64,000 nt of DNA, from NCBI GenBank assembly GCA_963978895.1, contig OZ022247.1:24387731-24451730 (forward strand), in the 5' to 3' direction. The DNA comes from Erpobdella octoculata. Taxonomy: Eukaryota; Annelida; Clitellata; Hirudinida; Erpobdellidae. Numbering within the stretch: the first letter of the stretch is position 1; every line of letters starts with the position of its first letter. Shown here piece by piece: positions 36,055 to 47,175 of this stretch. The notes beneath the pieces were generated by a model that searched no databases, was not told the origin of the DNA, and saw only the letters and a list, made by a program, of their open reading frames with translations. The translations under genes and the position numbers were made by a program.

Positions 36055-37342
36055 CTGGATTGAGATATAGGTAATCAGTTTTTAAAGGTAAGGATGTAAG
36101 AGGTAAAGAGGTCAGGTAATGCTTAATTAGTATTAATTAATTACACACACAAAAACAGTCAAACAGCTGTTTTCAAAGCTTTATAGGTACTTTAGGAGGT
36201 CTATGTCTTAAGACTTAAGAGGCTTTAAGTAACAGTAGTTAAGTAATTGTCAAGTCTACTTAATATATCTTTCCTATCCGATTATTATGAAACATTAGAA
36301 ATATTCTTCGCGTTCAACATAGCTAGCTAGCTAACCTGCCATTAAAAAATTTTAGTTGCTGGGAAAAAATTGAGTTCGAGGTTATAAACAGCTCCATGGA
36401 AACGATGATTGAAAGAAGAAGTAAATTGAACCAAAACTTGGTGGCAACGATTATTTTTATATTATATTATATTAATTTAACTTTAAATTATTTTTTCGAT
36501 AAAAATTCAAACAGCTCATATTGTACTTGTATTTTTAAGCAATAATTTTCCATACAATCGACAGAGCATTTTACAAATCTACAAAATCGCCAACATTCGA
36601 TGGACGATATGGCGAACATCTAAAAACTTGATAAAAAAAACGATTCCTTGGAATGCTGCTCACTTAAATTGCGGTATGTTTAAAAAAATGAAAACTTTTT
36701 CTACTAAAATAAACAAATAATTATGAATATTTAATTTAGAAAAATGTTTATCAGCTGATCGTCAATATGGCTACTGTTAAAGAACATTTAGCAGAGGTCA
36801 GTTGAACCTAAGTTGACCTTTAACATCCTTTAACATTTTTTATCCTTTAATATCATTTTTCATCATTTAATATCCTTTAACATCATTCCTCTTAACGTTT
36901 CTATACCTCGGAAAGCTTTTTACTGAAAACAATTGCCAACGATGACTGGGGTGCATAGAAATCAGCTATTTATAGCCGTGTGTTAAGCTCTTTCTACTCA
37001 TGTAATGATAATATAGGTATAATCAAATATATTGATAAGTTAAATATCGTTAGATGACATCTGTCTACTAATATTTTTTGTCCCTGCAACATTGCAGATA
37101 ACAACAACAAAAAATCACACCTACAATGACAATGCTGCATATCAATGAAATGAGTTAAATGTTCTTACGGAGGGGTGTCAGCGTACCTCCGCACGCTAAG
37201 GAATGGGAATCAATTTATCAGAATAAATTCCGCATGGAAGAATCCTTTGAAGAAAAAAATAGGGGTGGACGGGTTAATAGAGTCAATTAAGTAGTTTTTC
37301 ATCTTACGAACTCGGTTTTTGACTTATGATTTGAATTGTATC

Positions 37343-37590
<248 letters not shown>

Positions 37591-37929
37591 TCTAGGGCAC
37601 TCAAATTTCTAGGAAGGTGAGATACTCTGTAATTATCCGTTTAACTACCTGATGTTACCTTGATTAGAAAATCTACTTAATAATACTACAATAAAATATT
37701 GGTGCATCTGCATACAATACAATACAATGCAATACATACTACGTCCCAAAATAATTATTACCTACCATATTCAAATGAAAGAAGAAACCTGATTACTGAT
37801 TACTATCCTGAAACCGACAGCAATCAATAATTAATTCAAACAGCAAACGGCGATTATGTCCGACATTAGTACAAAGTCAGTAAGCAAAAAAAGATGGAAA
37901 TCTACTAGCAGAATTTGTAATATAAAAGT

Positions 37930-38255
37930 ATATAAATAATATTATATTAATATACATAAAATTGATTTATAATATAAATTTTATAAATAATATTCTATTA
38001 ATATACATAAAATGGATTCATAAAAGAATATTATATAAATAAAATTCTATTAATATACATAAAATTGATTTATAATATAAATCTATATAGATAATATTCT
38101 ATTAATATGAATAAAAATGATTTATAATATAAAATTATATAGATAATATTCTATTAATATACATAAAATTCATTTATGATATAAAATTATATAGATAATA
38201 TTCTATTAATATACATAAAATTCATTTATGATATAAAATTATATAGATAATATTC
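37930..38255. repeat. 52-bp tandem array, about six copies
   Basis: The element CTATTAATATACATAAAAT recurs at about 37995, 38047, 38099, 38151 and 38203, giving a 52-bp period. The array is AT-rich and more diverged at its left end. Confidence 0.85.
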
Positions 38256-38260
38256 AAAAC

Positions 38261-38330
38261 CTAAATCTTTCATAGAAATTCGAGATGTCACGCCATGCGA
38301 CATCAAAAGTTTCCGTGCAGTACGGGGTCT
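38261..38330 (-). CDS. Possible upstream exon of the RING gene
   Basis: Acceptor-like ACCTCAG, then an open frame RPRTARKLLMSHGVTSRISM, then donor TTTAG|GTTTTG. Phase 0 in and phase 1 out fits the next exon (35941-36054). The donor is weak, and phase agreement alone has a one-in-three chance. Confidence 0.25.
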
Positions 38331-38689
38331 CTGAGGTCGGTAATTGTCGCCGATTGAAGAGAAAAATGGGTGGTCCAATTTGAGAGGGGAAAGAGAGGGG
38401 TGGTGGTCGCAAGAACTGTGGGACTTAATTGGAGACATGTGTGTGCGTGTGTGCGTGCATATATGTGCAATATGAATGTGTCAATTGTGTGTATATGTGA
38501 CTGTGTGTGTGTGTGTGCGACAGTCCGCTTGGAGCCTCAGACAGTACAAAGTTAGGCCAAACTGAACTTGCCAAACATCTTTTTTAAGTTAAAACTAGAT
38601 ATAAAAGAAATACTGCCCACTTCTTTCAATAAAATTTCCCACCCAGCAGTTCCATTTAGATATCAATTCACCTGTTACTTAGGCGTGTC

Positions 38690-39060
38690 GAATGGATAGT
38701 GAGAATCCCGCTGTCCATCCCAGTGATTCTTCGTTCCACTGACAGTTCGTGGATGGCTGTGTGGGAAAAAGTTACCACAGAGTCTTCAGGCGAAACAGCT
38801 TATAATGAAAGCCTTGTGCTTCGAAAAGATTTCAAATCCTCACCTCCCTAAAACATCAGATCGGGTGGGTGTCACCCCATGCGGAGGGTGTCCACTTAGC
38901 AATACCGTCATCAAATGCTTACAAATGGCAGCCTGCTAATAACTTCGAAGTCTTTAGCCTTGAGCACAACCAGCCTGCTGCTATCCAGCCATCGTTCCAC
39001 GCTGTGATTGATAATGACAACAGATGTGATAATGAGTCGACAGTGTATGTGGAATGACAT
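38690..39060. other. Unexplained higher-GC block open on both strands
   Basis: The plus strand from 38860 to 39055 is open (VSPHAEGVHLAIPSSNAYK). The minus strand 38923-39001 is an exon-like frame (VERWLDSSRLVVLKAKDF) with donor TTT|GTAAGC. The block is followed by a short inverted repeat (AATGACATTTG at 39054-39064 and its complement near 39099-39109) and AATAAA at about 39137. It could be the 3' part of an old retroelement or a minus-strand exon of the RING gene. Confidence 0.3.
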
Positions 39061-39875
39061 TTGTAAAGCACAATACAATACTCGCGATCGGCGTGTTGCA
39101 AATGTCATTTGTATTGTGCTGTATTGTGCTGTATTCAATAAAACAGATTGGTAATGTCATCATGGAGGTATAATGGCTTAACTGTTTTCGTGCACATTTT
39201 CAATTTACATTTGCACATGTAGGTATGCACAATACACAATACACATGAAATAAGCGTGTTTTTAATTTGTGTGGAGTGTGGAAGAAGCAGAAAATGTTAA
39301 CTTCACATTCGACAATGTATGTTTTGGATGTAGTTTCTCAACAATGAAATCACTATTGTAATAATTATATATTAAAACAATAAAAATCATCATCATGATC
39401 GCCATCATAATCACCATCATCATCAGCATCATCATCATCATCGTAATTCGATGACATCATTACATTACAAGACTCAGCTAAATCATTAATGTATTTTAAA
39501 ATAACAGTTAACGTGGTATTGTTGTTCGTCAATTTTCCATTAGATTTTTAAAAGCTGCAAAATTAATAGCAAATAATGACATGATCTGTTAAATTAATAC
39601 GAATTGTCTTTATATCTTAAACAAAAACATTTCTATATTCTGCTTATAAAATTGCAACCAATTCGTTCAAATAGTCAGAAGAAATCTTTATTAATTATTT
39701 TTTGTCGTTTAGCATGTAAGCTACAATACACCAATCAACAATTAAATAAAATACATTTAAAGCACAATTTTATCGTATCTTTTTTTCAGCGCTAGTTATT
39801 TAAATACAATTAATATTACTGAAGCGTAAACTAGATCGAAGAGTTCATAAAAGTCCGCTTTGATTTTTTTTTCAG

Positions 39876-40095
39876 AAGTTCAACCTCTTCCACGCTTCAT
39901 TGGGCAGTGTCGAACTACGCCCTCTGTTGAAGACAAACGATACATCGGGGACCGACCGGGTTATTTCGACTCGAAATTCCTCGCCCTCCCCCTCGGTCCC
40001 CCGGTCCTCCGCCCCCCCCTCGGGCTGTTCCGTCGTCGACGCCCTGCGCATTGACATCGGGTTCTCCAATTTGGAAACGAGTCGGATATTGTAGC
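39876..40095 (+). CDS. Possible plus-strand terminal exon, unknown gene
   Basis: A long T run and CAG acceptor end at about 39875. The open frame then runs KFNLFHASLGSVELRPLL to ALRIDIGFSNLETSRIL and TAG. GC content is far above the surroundings, with C-rich third codon positions and a Ser/Pro-rich centre. The upstream exons were not identified, so strand and reality are uncertain. The opposite strand is also partly open. Confidence 0.35.
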
Positions 40096-40227
40096 ATAGA
40101 AATATAAAATTTAATGTTTTAAAATTTAATATTTAACAGCGTTAGCTTGTCTGTCGGTACTAAATTCTATGAAAACTTATAACTGATAGCTGAAAGATAA
40201 TAGGTGTTTCCGCGTTCATCTTAATAG

Positions 40228-40284
40228 GTATTACCATGGAATCCTATATAATTACTTAGTTACTATGTAGGATTCCATGGTATT
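40228..40284. repeat. Imperfect inverted repeat, arms about 24 bp
   Basis: GGTATTACCATGGAATCCTA on the left and TAGGATTCCATGGTATTAC on the right pair with one or two mismatches around a loop of about 20 nt. It resembles a small fold-back element. Confidence 0.75.
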
Positions 40285-40425
40285 ACTCGAGCGAGAACTA
40301 ACGACACAGATAAAGCAGAAGTTGACCAACTGGGAGCAATAATTCTGCCACACAACAAACGACTTGGAAGCCATCAAAACCGAATTACTCGTGTAACTGA
40401 TTCTTACCTACTACAATAAAATTAA

Positions 40426-40695
40426 TCACAGCTCATAAAACATCAGCATAGCATCCTTTACATACATGGTCGTAAATTTACAACCCGACTGGTCTTCTCG
40501 TTGCAATTTTATCGACCATGCTCTGCGTGATTGATGGCGAAACACTTCATATAATGGCACTCGGGTCATGAGTGAATCACCGATGTTCAGTTGTGGGTCG
40601 ATCAAACAATAAATATGAATATTATTTAAGAGAGTACTTCCTATTCCTATACGTAGTTCAGTTGCGATGAGTTTTGACATGTCCACGCACGTCAA
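40426..40695 (-). CDS. Unrecognised 89-codon ORF
   Basis: Open frame with MSKLIATELRIGIGSTLLNN near its start and KFTTMYVKDAMLMFYEL at its end. No domain recognised and no strong splice sites at the ends. It may be a real small gene, an exon or chance. Confidence 0.2.
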   Translation of the reverse strand: MTCVDMSKLIATELRIGIGSTLLNNIHIYCLIDPQLNIGDSLMTRVPLYEVFRHQSRRAWSIKLQREDQSGCKFTTMYVKDAMLMFYEL

Positions 40696-41038
40696 GCATT
40701 TCAGTGTGTTTTTGAGGTTCCCTCAATAATATATAGATGTTTTAAATAGCTTTCTCGTAGCGTAATGTAAAAACCTGTTTTTACATATTTTTTTTATAAG
40801 GGCTTCGATGGTTTATGGCCCACGACCAGGTGCAGATCGGTCCATGTGCAAATACGGTTTTGGGGGACATCAAAGAAGAAAGATAAGATCGAGTTTATTC
40901 CCATCGCACGGGTAATTAATACGGCTTAATGTTGACCTTAGTTTCTTTTGAAAGTTGATGTGGAAAAGATAACATGCCAGGGTGTGCTTTGCCTGCTTAT
41001 TTGTACACATACGTACGTCGTAGAAAAAATGTGTGTCT

Positions 41039-41051
41039 ATGTATGTATGTA

Positions 41052-41090
<39 letters not shown>
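41039..41090. repeat. (GTAT)n/(GT)n microsatellite
   Basis: Short GTAT tract running into about 34 bp of GT. Confidence 0.95.
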
Positions 41091-41094
<4 letters not shown>

Positions 41095-41219
41095 AAGCAT
41101 CTTTCTTGACAGTTTAATATTGATTTATAGATAAAAAACCAATAAATAATAATAATACTTAAAATAGTTTACAAATAATAAAATCAAATGACTTCAGCAA
41201 ACAGGGTTTTATTTTTAGA

Positions 41220-42641
41220 TCGGGCACGAGTTAACCCCGCCTTTGAAACTTAACCCCAAGTGCGAGGAGATGGAGAATAATAAGCCACCAGGTATGCTGA
41301 GAGCAAATAAACTTCTCTTTCCGTACTTACTTCACTAAAAGTTGTTAGTTTTTAAGATTATTAACCCAACACGTGTGTTCACGATTCCGGCTATTACGGC
41401 ATTCTATGTCGTGGAGAAAGACTTTCAACTGTTTCTAAATAATCTCTTGTTGATTTTAGCTATTTTAAATGGGTTAAAGCGGTTCATAGTTGAAAACTAA
41501 AACTAAATGAGTTACGTGTACTGGGGTTTTTTATTCACATTTAGCACTGTGTAGCCAAGTGTGTAGCCTTTAATAGGTCTGCAAAGTAAACACATTCACA
41601 CACACAGACACACAAACACACACACCAAAATTTATTGTCAGCAAGCGACAATATGTGGAACGTGTCACAGTCATTACGCGAGAGTAACGTGTAATCTTGC
41701 AGATCTTTACATGTAATGTAATTACTGTCCAGTAAGAATACATCACTTCTTTAAATATGCAATCTCACTTGATTTGTTTGTCCATTATAGCAGGACTACT
41801 TGTTTCTTTTCTCTTTCTCTCTCGCTCTTTCTCTCTCCGTTCTTTCCGCTTTTTTTGTTTTCAGGCACTCATAAAAACTTCTCTCTACTCCAGATTTTAA
41901 CGCCCCAAGTAATTTTAAATTTTCTTTATAAAAACATCCTTCAATGAATTTCCGGTACAACTCACTCAAATATTCAGATGAGACCCCTAAAAAATACCTT
42001 TGATGTGGCCGTGTTTACTGATCCCCTGATTTCCTATCTCTATCTCCCTTGGATCCGTGACTGATTGTGGCAACAAGTCTGTATTTCATTCTGCTGCTAT
42101 AAAACTGCGCTGTCATCATACCGAATGTTTTCAAATTACCTGCTTGCTTGATGCGGCTTTGAGTAAGTGCGAGTGAATGAGGTTTACCAGAAGATCGATC
42201 ACCTTGTTTAATTTTAATTGAAGCGTGCGCCCACTATATCTATCGATGACTAAGATTATGTCATCAGTTGTTTCGTTTATTACCGCATTTATTCTTTATA
42301 TCTTCGTTTTAAAATTAAAAAGAAACTTTCAAGATTTTTTTTTTTCTAAATTCGACTAAAAAAAAAATGATGGAAAATATAAATCTCCCCCTGACCACAC
42401 GGAAACTTCCAATCTAGTTAGTATTAACCCTCATTTCAATGAATCTTACTGTTCTGAAGCTTAGCAACTGGCGCTTCTAATCGATCGTATTCAACAAGTC
42501 AGAAGTACGCCATTCAACAACCTGCCTATACAAACGAGAGCTCGAAAAGCCGAATGAACGATTCAAAACTAACACTTCAAAAGGCTTCAACTTCTTCACC
42601 ACACAAAGCCATTAATATCGTTGAACAACAACAAAAAGCAG
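41220..42641 (+). CDS. Possible plus-strand two-exon fragment, unknown gene
   Basis: Candidate exons are 41220-41292 (acceptor TTATTTTTAG, frame IGHELTPPLKLNPKCEEMEN, donor CCAG|GTATGC) and 42466-42641 (frame TGASNRSYSTSQKYAIQQPA to NIVEQQQKAG, donor GCAG|GTAATT). They join in phase 1. No domain is recognised; the second is Ser/Gln-rich. The phase does not lead directly into the large exon at 47176, so another exon would be needed if they belong to that gene. The minus-strand LRR gene would then be nested in its intron. Confidence 0.3.
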
Positions 42642-42777
42642 GTAATTAGAAAACTTAACTAAAAAATCAAGTCAGTGCAACAAGTTAAAATTTAAGAGTA
42701 TCTTTCTCAAGGTTCAAAGGAACAAAAACAAACAAAAAACTTCCAATAGAAGATGCAAATAAACGTAAGAAATACGG

Positions 42778-44574
42778 TCAACTGAAGTTCAAAACGACAC
42801 TTATTAATGCCATAAAAACAATCTCATATAGACGCATGTCAAGTCTCAGAGATGCTGATGTTAAGGAAAAATCAACCTCGATCATTGCTTGATCTGCACC
42901 GCCATTGTTCATCGCCAAGCATGCGTAAGATCCTTTATTCTTTTCCTGTGCCTTATTGATTATGTGCATGGCTCTAAATATGCTCAGATTCTTCTTATTT
43001 GAGTAGATGGAAGCAGAACCTCGTGGCATAACTAAGATCACATATGGCGGTGGTCGGCCATGTGCCTCGCAAATGATTCTTATACCTTTATCGTTGGTCA
43101 TGACCCAAGTCAAGTTGACAACTTCGATCCCTTTCGGAATCGTTGAACTAACATTTGTGCTCAATTCAGTGCTGTTGGCCTTGTTTGAATCCAATTTGGT
43201 TACATGGTCAGTCACTCCTTCACCAAGATTTTCTCTAGTAGTACTACTGGATATAAAGCAATACTGGTTCAGAAAGCCTGCAATATTTAATTTTTCTTCA
43301 TTACTTATACAAGTTGTGGAATTCAGACCATCAATACGACTCCATTCGATCTCTGTCACATAAGACATGGTTGTGCAATTGCATTTAAAAGGATTCTCTG
43401 ATAAATCGATTTTCTGGAGTCCTGGCAATAAGTCTACTAAATTTGGAAATTCCGATAAGTTATTTTGATGAAGGTCTAATTCCTCTAATGCTAAAAACTT
43501 ATCTAAATCGATTATTGGATCAACAATTTCGTTATTGGACAGTCTTAATATTTTCAAGTTGTTCTTTAATTGTTTGAAATTACTGAAATTCCATGCATGT
43601 CCATACATTCGAGAAATAACAAGTTCTTTAACAGTTATGTTGTCGTTCTCTAAAAAATTGAACGAGTCGATGCTTCCGTCAAATTTCAGATAATCAAAGC
43701 TTAACTTTTCGTTCGTCTGCAATTGTTATTTATAATTGTAACACGTTCCATTATTATATAATAATCATCAATATAATTCATTATAATATAATCAAAAATC
43801 AATAAAATATAGACAATTAGTTAATGGAAGAACAGTGATAAACATCTGGTACTAGGTAAAATGATCGCGTCAAAACCAACATTTCTTTTTAAATGCAATC
43901 TAATAAAAAGTCAACATTTGATTGTATTACATTTAAAACAATTAATCAATAAAGTCACAGTTAACCTTCATTTCATGGAAATGGAAAGTCGGGTTCACAT
44001 CAGTCAAACTTAGAGATTTAGTTGCTGAACCAAGAAAATCAAAAGCTTCCATCTTCAATCCAGTTGAATTAGTTATAATTATTTCTCCAATCTGACTTCC
44101 CTTAAATATTCCTTCTGGAGATTGTTCAAACGTTACACGCTCAAATTTCAACTGCTTTGCAACAAGACCATTAAAAGCACCTGGTCTGCTTTCACCAATC
44201 TTTACTGATTTAAAATGAACAAGACCACAAGACGTTCCCTGCAGCAGATTCTTTGTAAGAATGTTGATCCTGCTGTTACTTATGTATAACGAGTTTATTA
44301 TTTTGTTTATAATTTCAACTTCTGATTCTTCTACTGTAATTTCACTATTCATAATATGAAAAGTCTCAAGTTCTTTGTTTATCACTTCCATGTATTCATT
44401 CAGCTTTTGACATATATCTCCACATCTTACGTGAAAATTATTTATCTTACTCCAATCTACGTTGGATCCAGGAATCCCGTCATTACATAGTAACACGTCA
44501 TGATAAACTTGGCAAGATTCCAACGAGTCACGTAAGACAAAACAGATAATAGAAAGATATAGAAGATAACGCAT
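42778..44574 (-). CDS. LRR + Ig cell-surface protein
   Basis: Two exons: 43966-44574 and 42778-43716, joined in phase 0, 515 aa. A signal peptide (MRYLLYLSIICFVLRDSLES) is followed by a Cys-containing N-cap and irregular LRR-like segments. Clear leucine-rich repeats are at about 255-312 (LEELDLHQNNLSEFP, GLQKIDLSENPF), then an LRRCT cap (KCNC to QYCF, about 314-357), a Ser/Thr linker, a single Ig domain (about 400-486; CEAHGRPPP to KGSYACLAMNNGG) and a hydrophobic C-terminus (YEIVFMALISVVL) without a cytoplasmic tail. The tail suggests a GPI anchor or a terminal membrane segment. Many Asn-X-Ser/Thr sites are present. By architecture this is an adhesion or recognition receptor of the LRR-Ig class; the specific family is not recognised. 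Degenerate relatives occur at 45.3-45.9 kb. Confidence 0.85.
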
Positions 44575-45288
44575 CTTTTCTTTAGGAATGCAATCAATCC
44601 TTCGAAACTTGTTTCAAATCAAATTCAATTTCGGTCTAACGCAACTTTCACAGACGACTCGGAAGTGCAATTAAAGTTTCAAAAAAGAACGCTAGTGACG
44701 TCACGAGGGTGCGTTTTGAGATCAATAAAATAAAGGAACCGCAAAAAAATTTTATGCTTTGAGGCTATAGCGTAGGCTCGAAGACACCAATTAAAAAATG
44801 TATTTTGAAAATTTTGCTCCTAAGGGAATGAAACAGGAATAAAACAAATTTTATGAAGGTACCTCTATTTCAAAATCTATTATCATCCATGAAACTAAGA
44901 ATAAACGAGGTTTTCAGAACCAAGTTAACAAGGGGACGTGGGAGATTAGATCACGGTTATATTATGCAGCTTAGTCCATATTCCATTTCTCCATATTAGT
45001 TAGCAATAATTTTAGTAGGTAAGTAGGTAATCACATAAAAGGTCTGGCTTTGGTTGCTACTACGCCACACACCACATGCATTCACATAGACAGGATGGAA
45101 AATATCAATCTCATTGATTATCTGATAAATCAATTGTGAGTGGTGAATGTAAGTCTGTTAAATTAGGAAAAATATTTATGTTTTTTTTATGAAGTTTCGT
45201 GCAGAAACTTCTTGGTTAGAATTTCAAAATTGCTGCGAGACGATATGCTTGGCTTAATTTAAAGAACCCAAATTTTTGTTTTTGTTTT

Positions 45289-45893
45289 TAATTCATTGGC
45301 TTCGACTGTTTGACAAGAATCGAGTGTGAAATTGTCAAGTTTGATATCTTTATTTATCGATTCGCTGTATTCATTCAACTCTCTACAATACAACTCAAAT
45401 GTGCTTATTGAACTCTAGTTGGTTGCTGGACCAGAAAACTGGTATGACAATTGCCATTAAAACACAAAAAAATTATTGATAAATACAAGAATATTTCCTT
45501 TATTAACTTCCTAATTTAGTTAACGTTTTTGTAATATTCTAAACATTTAAATTCATGGCGAAATATATCAATTATATATCATGATAATATATTAAGAAGT
45601 CCACAGATTGACCGAGCGGATACCTAGATGTAATAACTGAAAGCTATAAGCAAATGAAAAGCTGATCACACTTCTTGGATTTCTTACAAAGGAGCAGCAG
45701 AGATGTGCGTGTTTTAACAGTTTTTCAAGTTTCGACTTCTTTGATGACTTCGGTACGGTAGCGAATTCGTAAATTTGTGAACTTCACTGATCTCAGGCCG
45801 TGCAGAATTTTAATGTTTGCTCTTTGAGGACTGCCATTAAAAATCAATTCGGAAAAGTTGGAGTTTATGAGATAAGAATCTTTGATGAGTCGG
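45289..45893 (-). pseudogene. Decayed paralogue fragments of the LRR-Ig gene
   Basis: Minus strand 45289-45388 reads LNEYSESINKDIKLDNF, matching LNEYMEVINKELETFHI of the intact gene, but its surroundings carry stops. Minus strand about 45726-45893 reads SYLINSNFSELIF and GLRSVKFTNLRI, similar in kind to SLYISNSRINIL and GLVHFKSVKIG of the intact first exon. The pieces are in the reverse order relative to the intact gene, so there was either rearrangement or two separate copies. No intact start or splice signals. Confidence 0.55.
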
Positions 45894-46650
45894 CGATGAA
45901 AGAAATGTTGAAGATGATCTTTTGCTATTTTCCTTGATATTTGAAAATAATTTGTTGTTTTTTTTTGTTTAACATTTATAAATCAGTATTATGCTGAAGA
46001 CATTGGTATCAAACTATAAATGTGCGTGATTATAAATAGGTAACGAAGCTAGAAATTTGGATCAGAAATAGTTTGCTAGAATTTAGAAAATTCATTCTGA
46101 TAAAATGAGACAAGCGTAGAATTATTAAACTAGAAATTAGCAATGTTGTACCCATATTATGCAATGTTCTAATTTTTGCGCTCGTATTATTATTACAACT
46201 CTATTCAACTCCGTGTGGCTTATGGATGAACCCGTTTCAGCCAAAGGGCCTTTCTGTTACGGGGGATGATGTGTCTGTGAACTTAGTCGAATATTAATCC
46301 AAGTAGATAATTAGTTATGTTGCGTAATTCAATTGTAACAGCTAAACAGAGAAGTTACGAGGGTAATTATTAATTTGATAAATAATGATAATTATTACTA
46401 TTAGTATTAATTAAGTGTAAATTCAATAAAAGTTGAGTTACAGTAGTAAGAAAGATATTGATGACTTCTTCCTGATGTAAAACTTTTTTATTACACTTTC
46501 AAAATTATAACATCGTAGATTGCAATCCATTACACACTGTACACATTCACACATACACACATTCACACATACACGCTCATGTTCACGTACGGAAGGAAAC
46601 GTACGCAACGCACACACAGTGGAGTTACTGCTTGTTCATGAGTGCCTGCC

Positions 46651-46658
46651 TATATAAG
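46651..46658 (+). promoter_or_regulatory. Possible TATA box for the gene at 47176
   Basis: TATATAAG occurs about 520 bp upstream of the large plus-strand exon, which begins at a splice acceptor and therefore needs a 5' exon. Suggestive only. Confidence 0.25.
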
Positions 46659-47175
46659 CTTGGAGGAGAAGAATAGGCGCAGATGTTGGTCTTTTATTAT
46701 TTGCATCTCCTGATCTACTTTATAATTTCTGAATGATATTTCGTCAATGCAATAAATGTGTGGATTACTTTTAATCAATTCTATTAGTCTGCATTATTTT
46801 CAAATAGTTTCCTCACAAACTGGAGTTTAGCAAATAATCAATAATATCGTTAGTAATTTCATTTTATTATTTTTGCCGCTTTTTGTAAAATTGTCTGATA
46901 TTTATATATCTACTAACAAAACCAATGTGATACTTTGTATTTTGTATTTTGCTTTGTTTCTTCTTCCTTTCATAGCTGTTTTGTTTATATACTGAAAGCT
47001 CAGGACATTATTAATGTAAATAACAAACAAAATATAATAAAATCTGAATAATTATCAAAATCCTGATCACATTAATTATTATAATAAAAGTGAACTTTAA
47101 ATTATATGTAATTATTTAAATATATTCCTTAGATAAATTACCGCAAATAATTTATTTGTATTATTGTTATTTCAG

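Larger units (their letters stand above)
44575..47175. other. Intergenic region with LRR-gene relics
   Basis: Apart from the pseudogene pieces at 45289-45893 and a TATATAAG at 46651-46658, no feature was recognised. The region is AT-rich. Confidence 0.5.
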
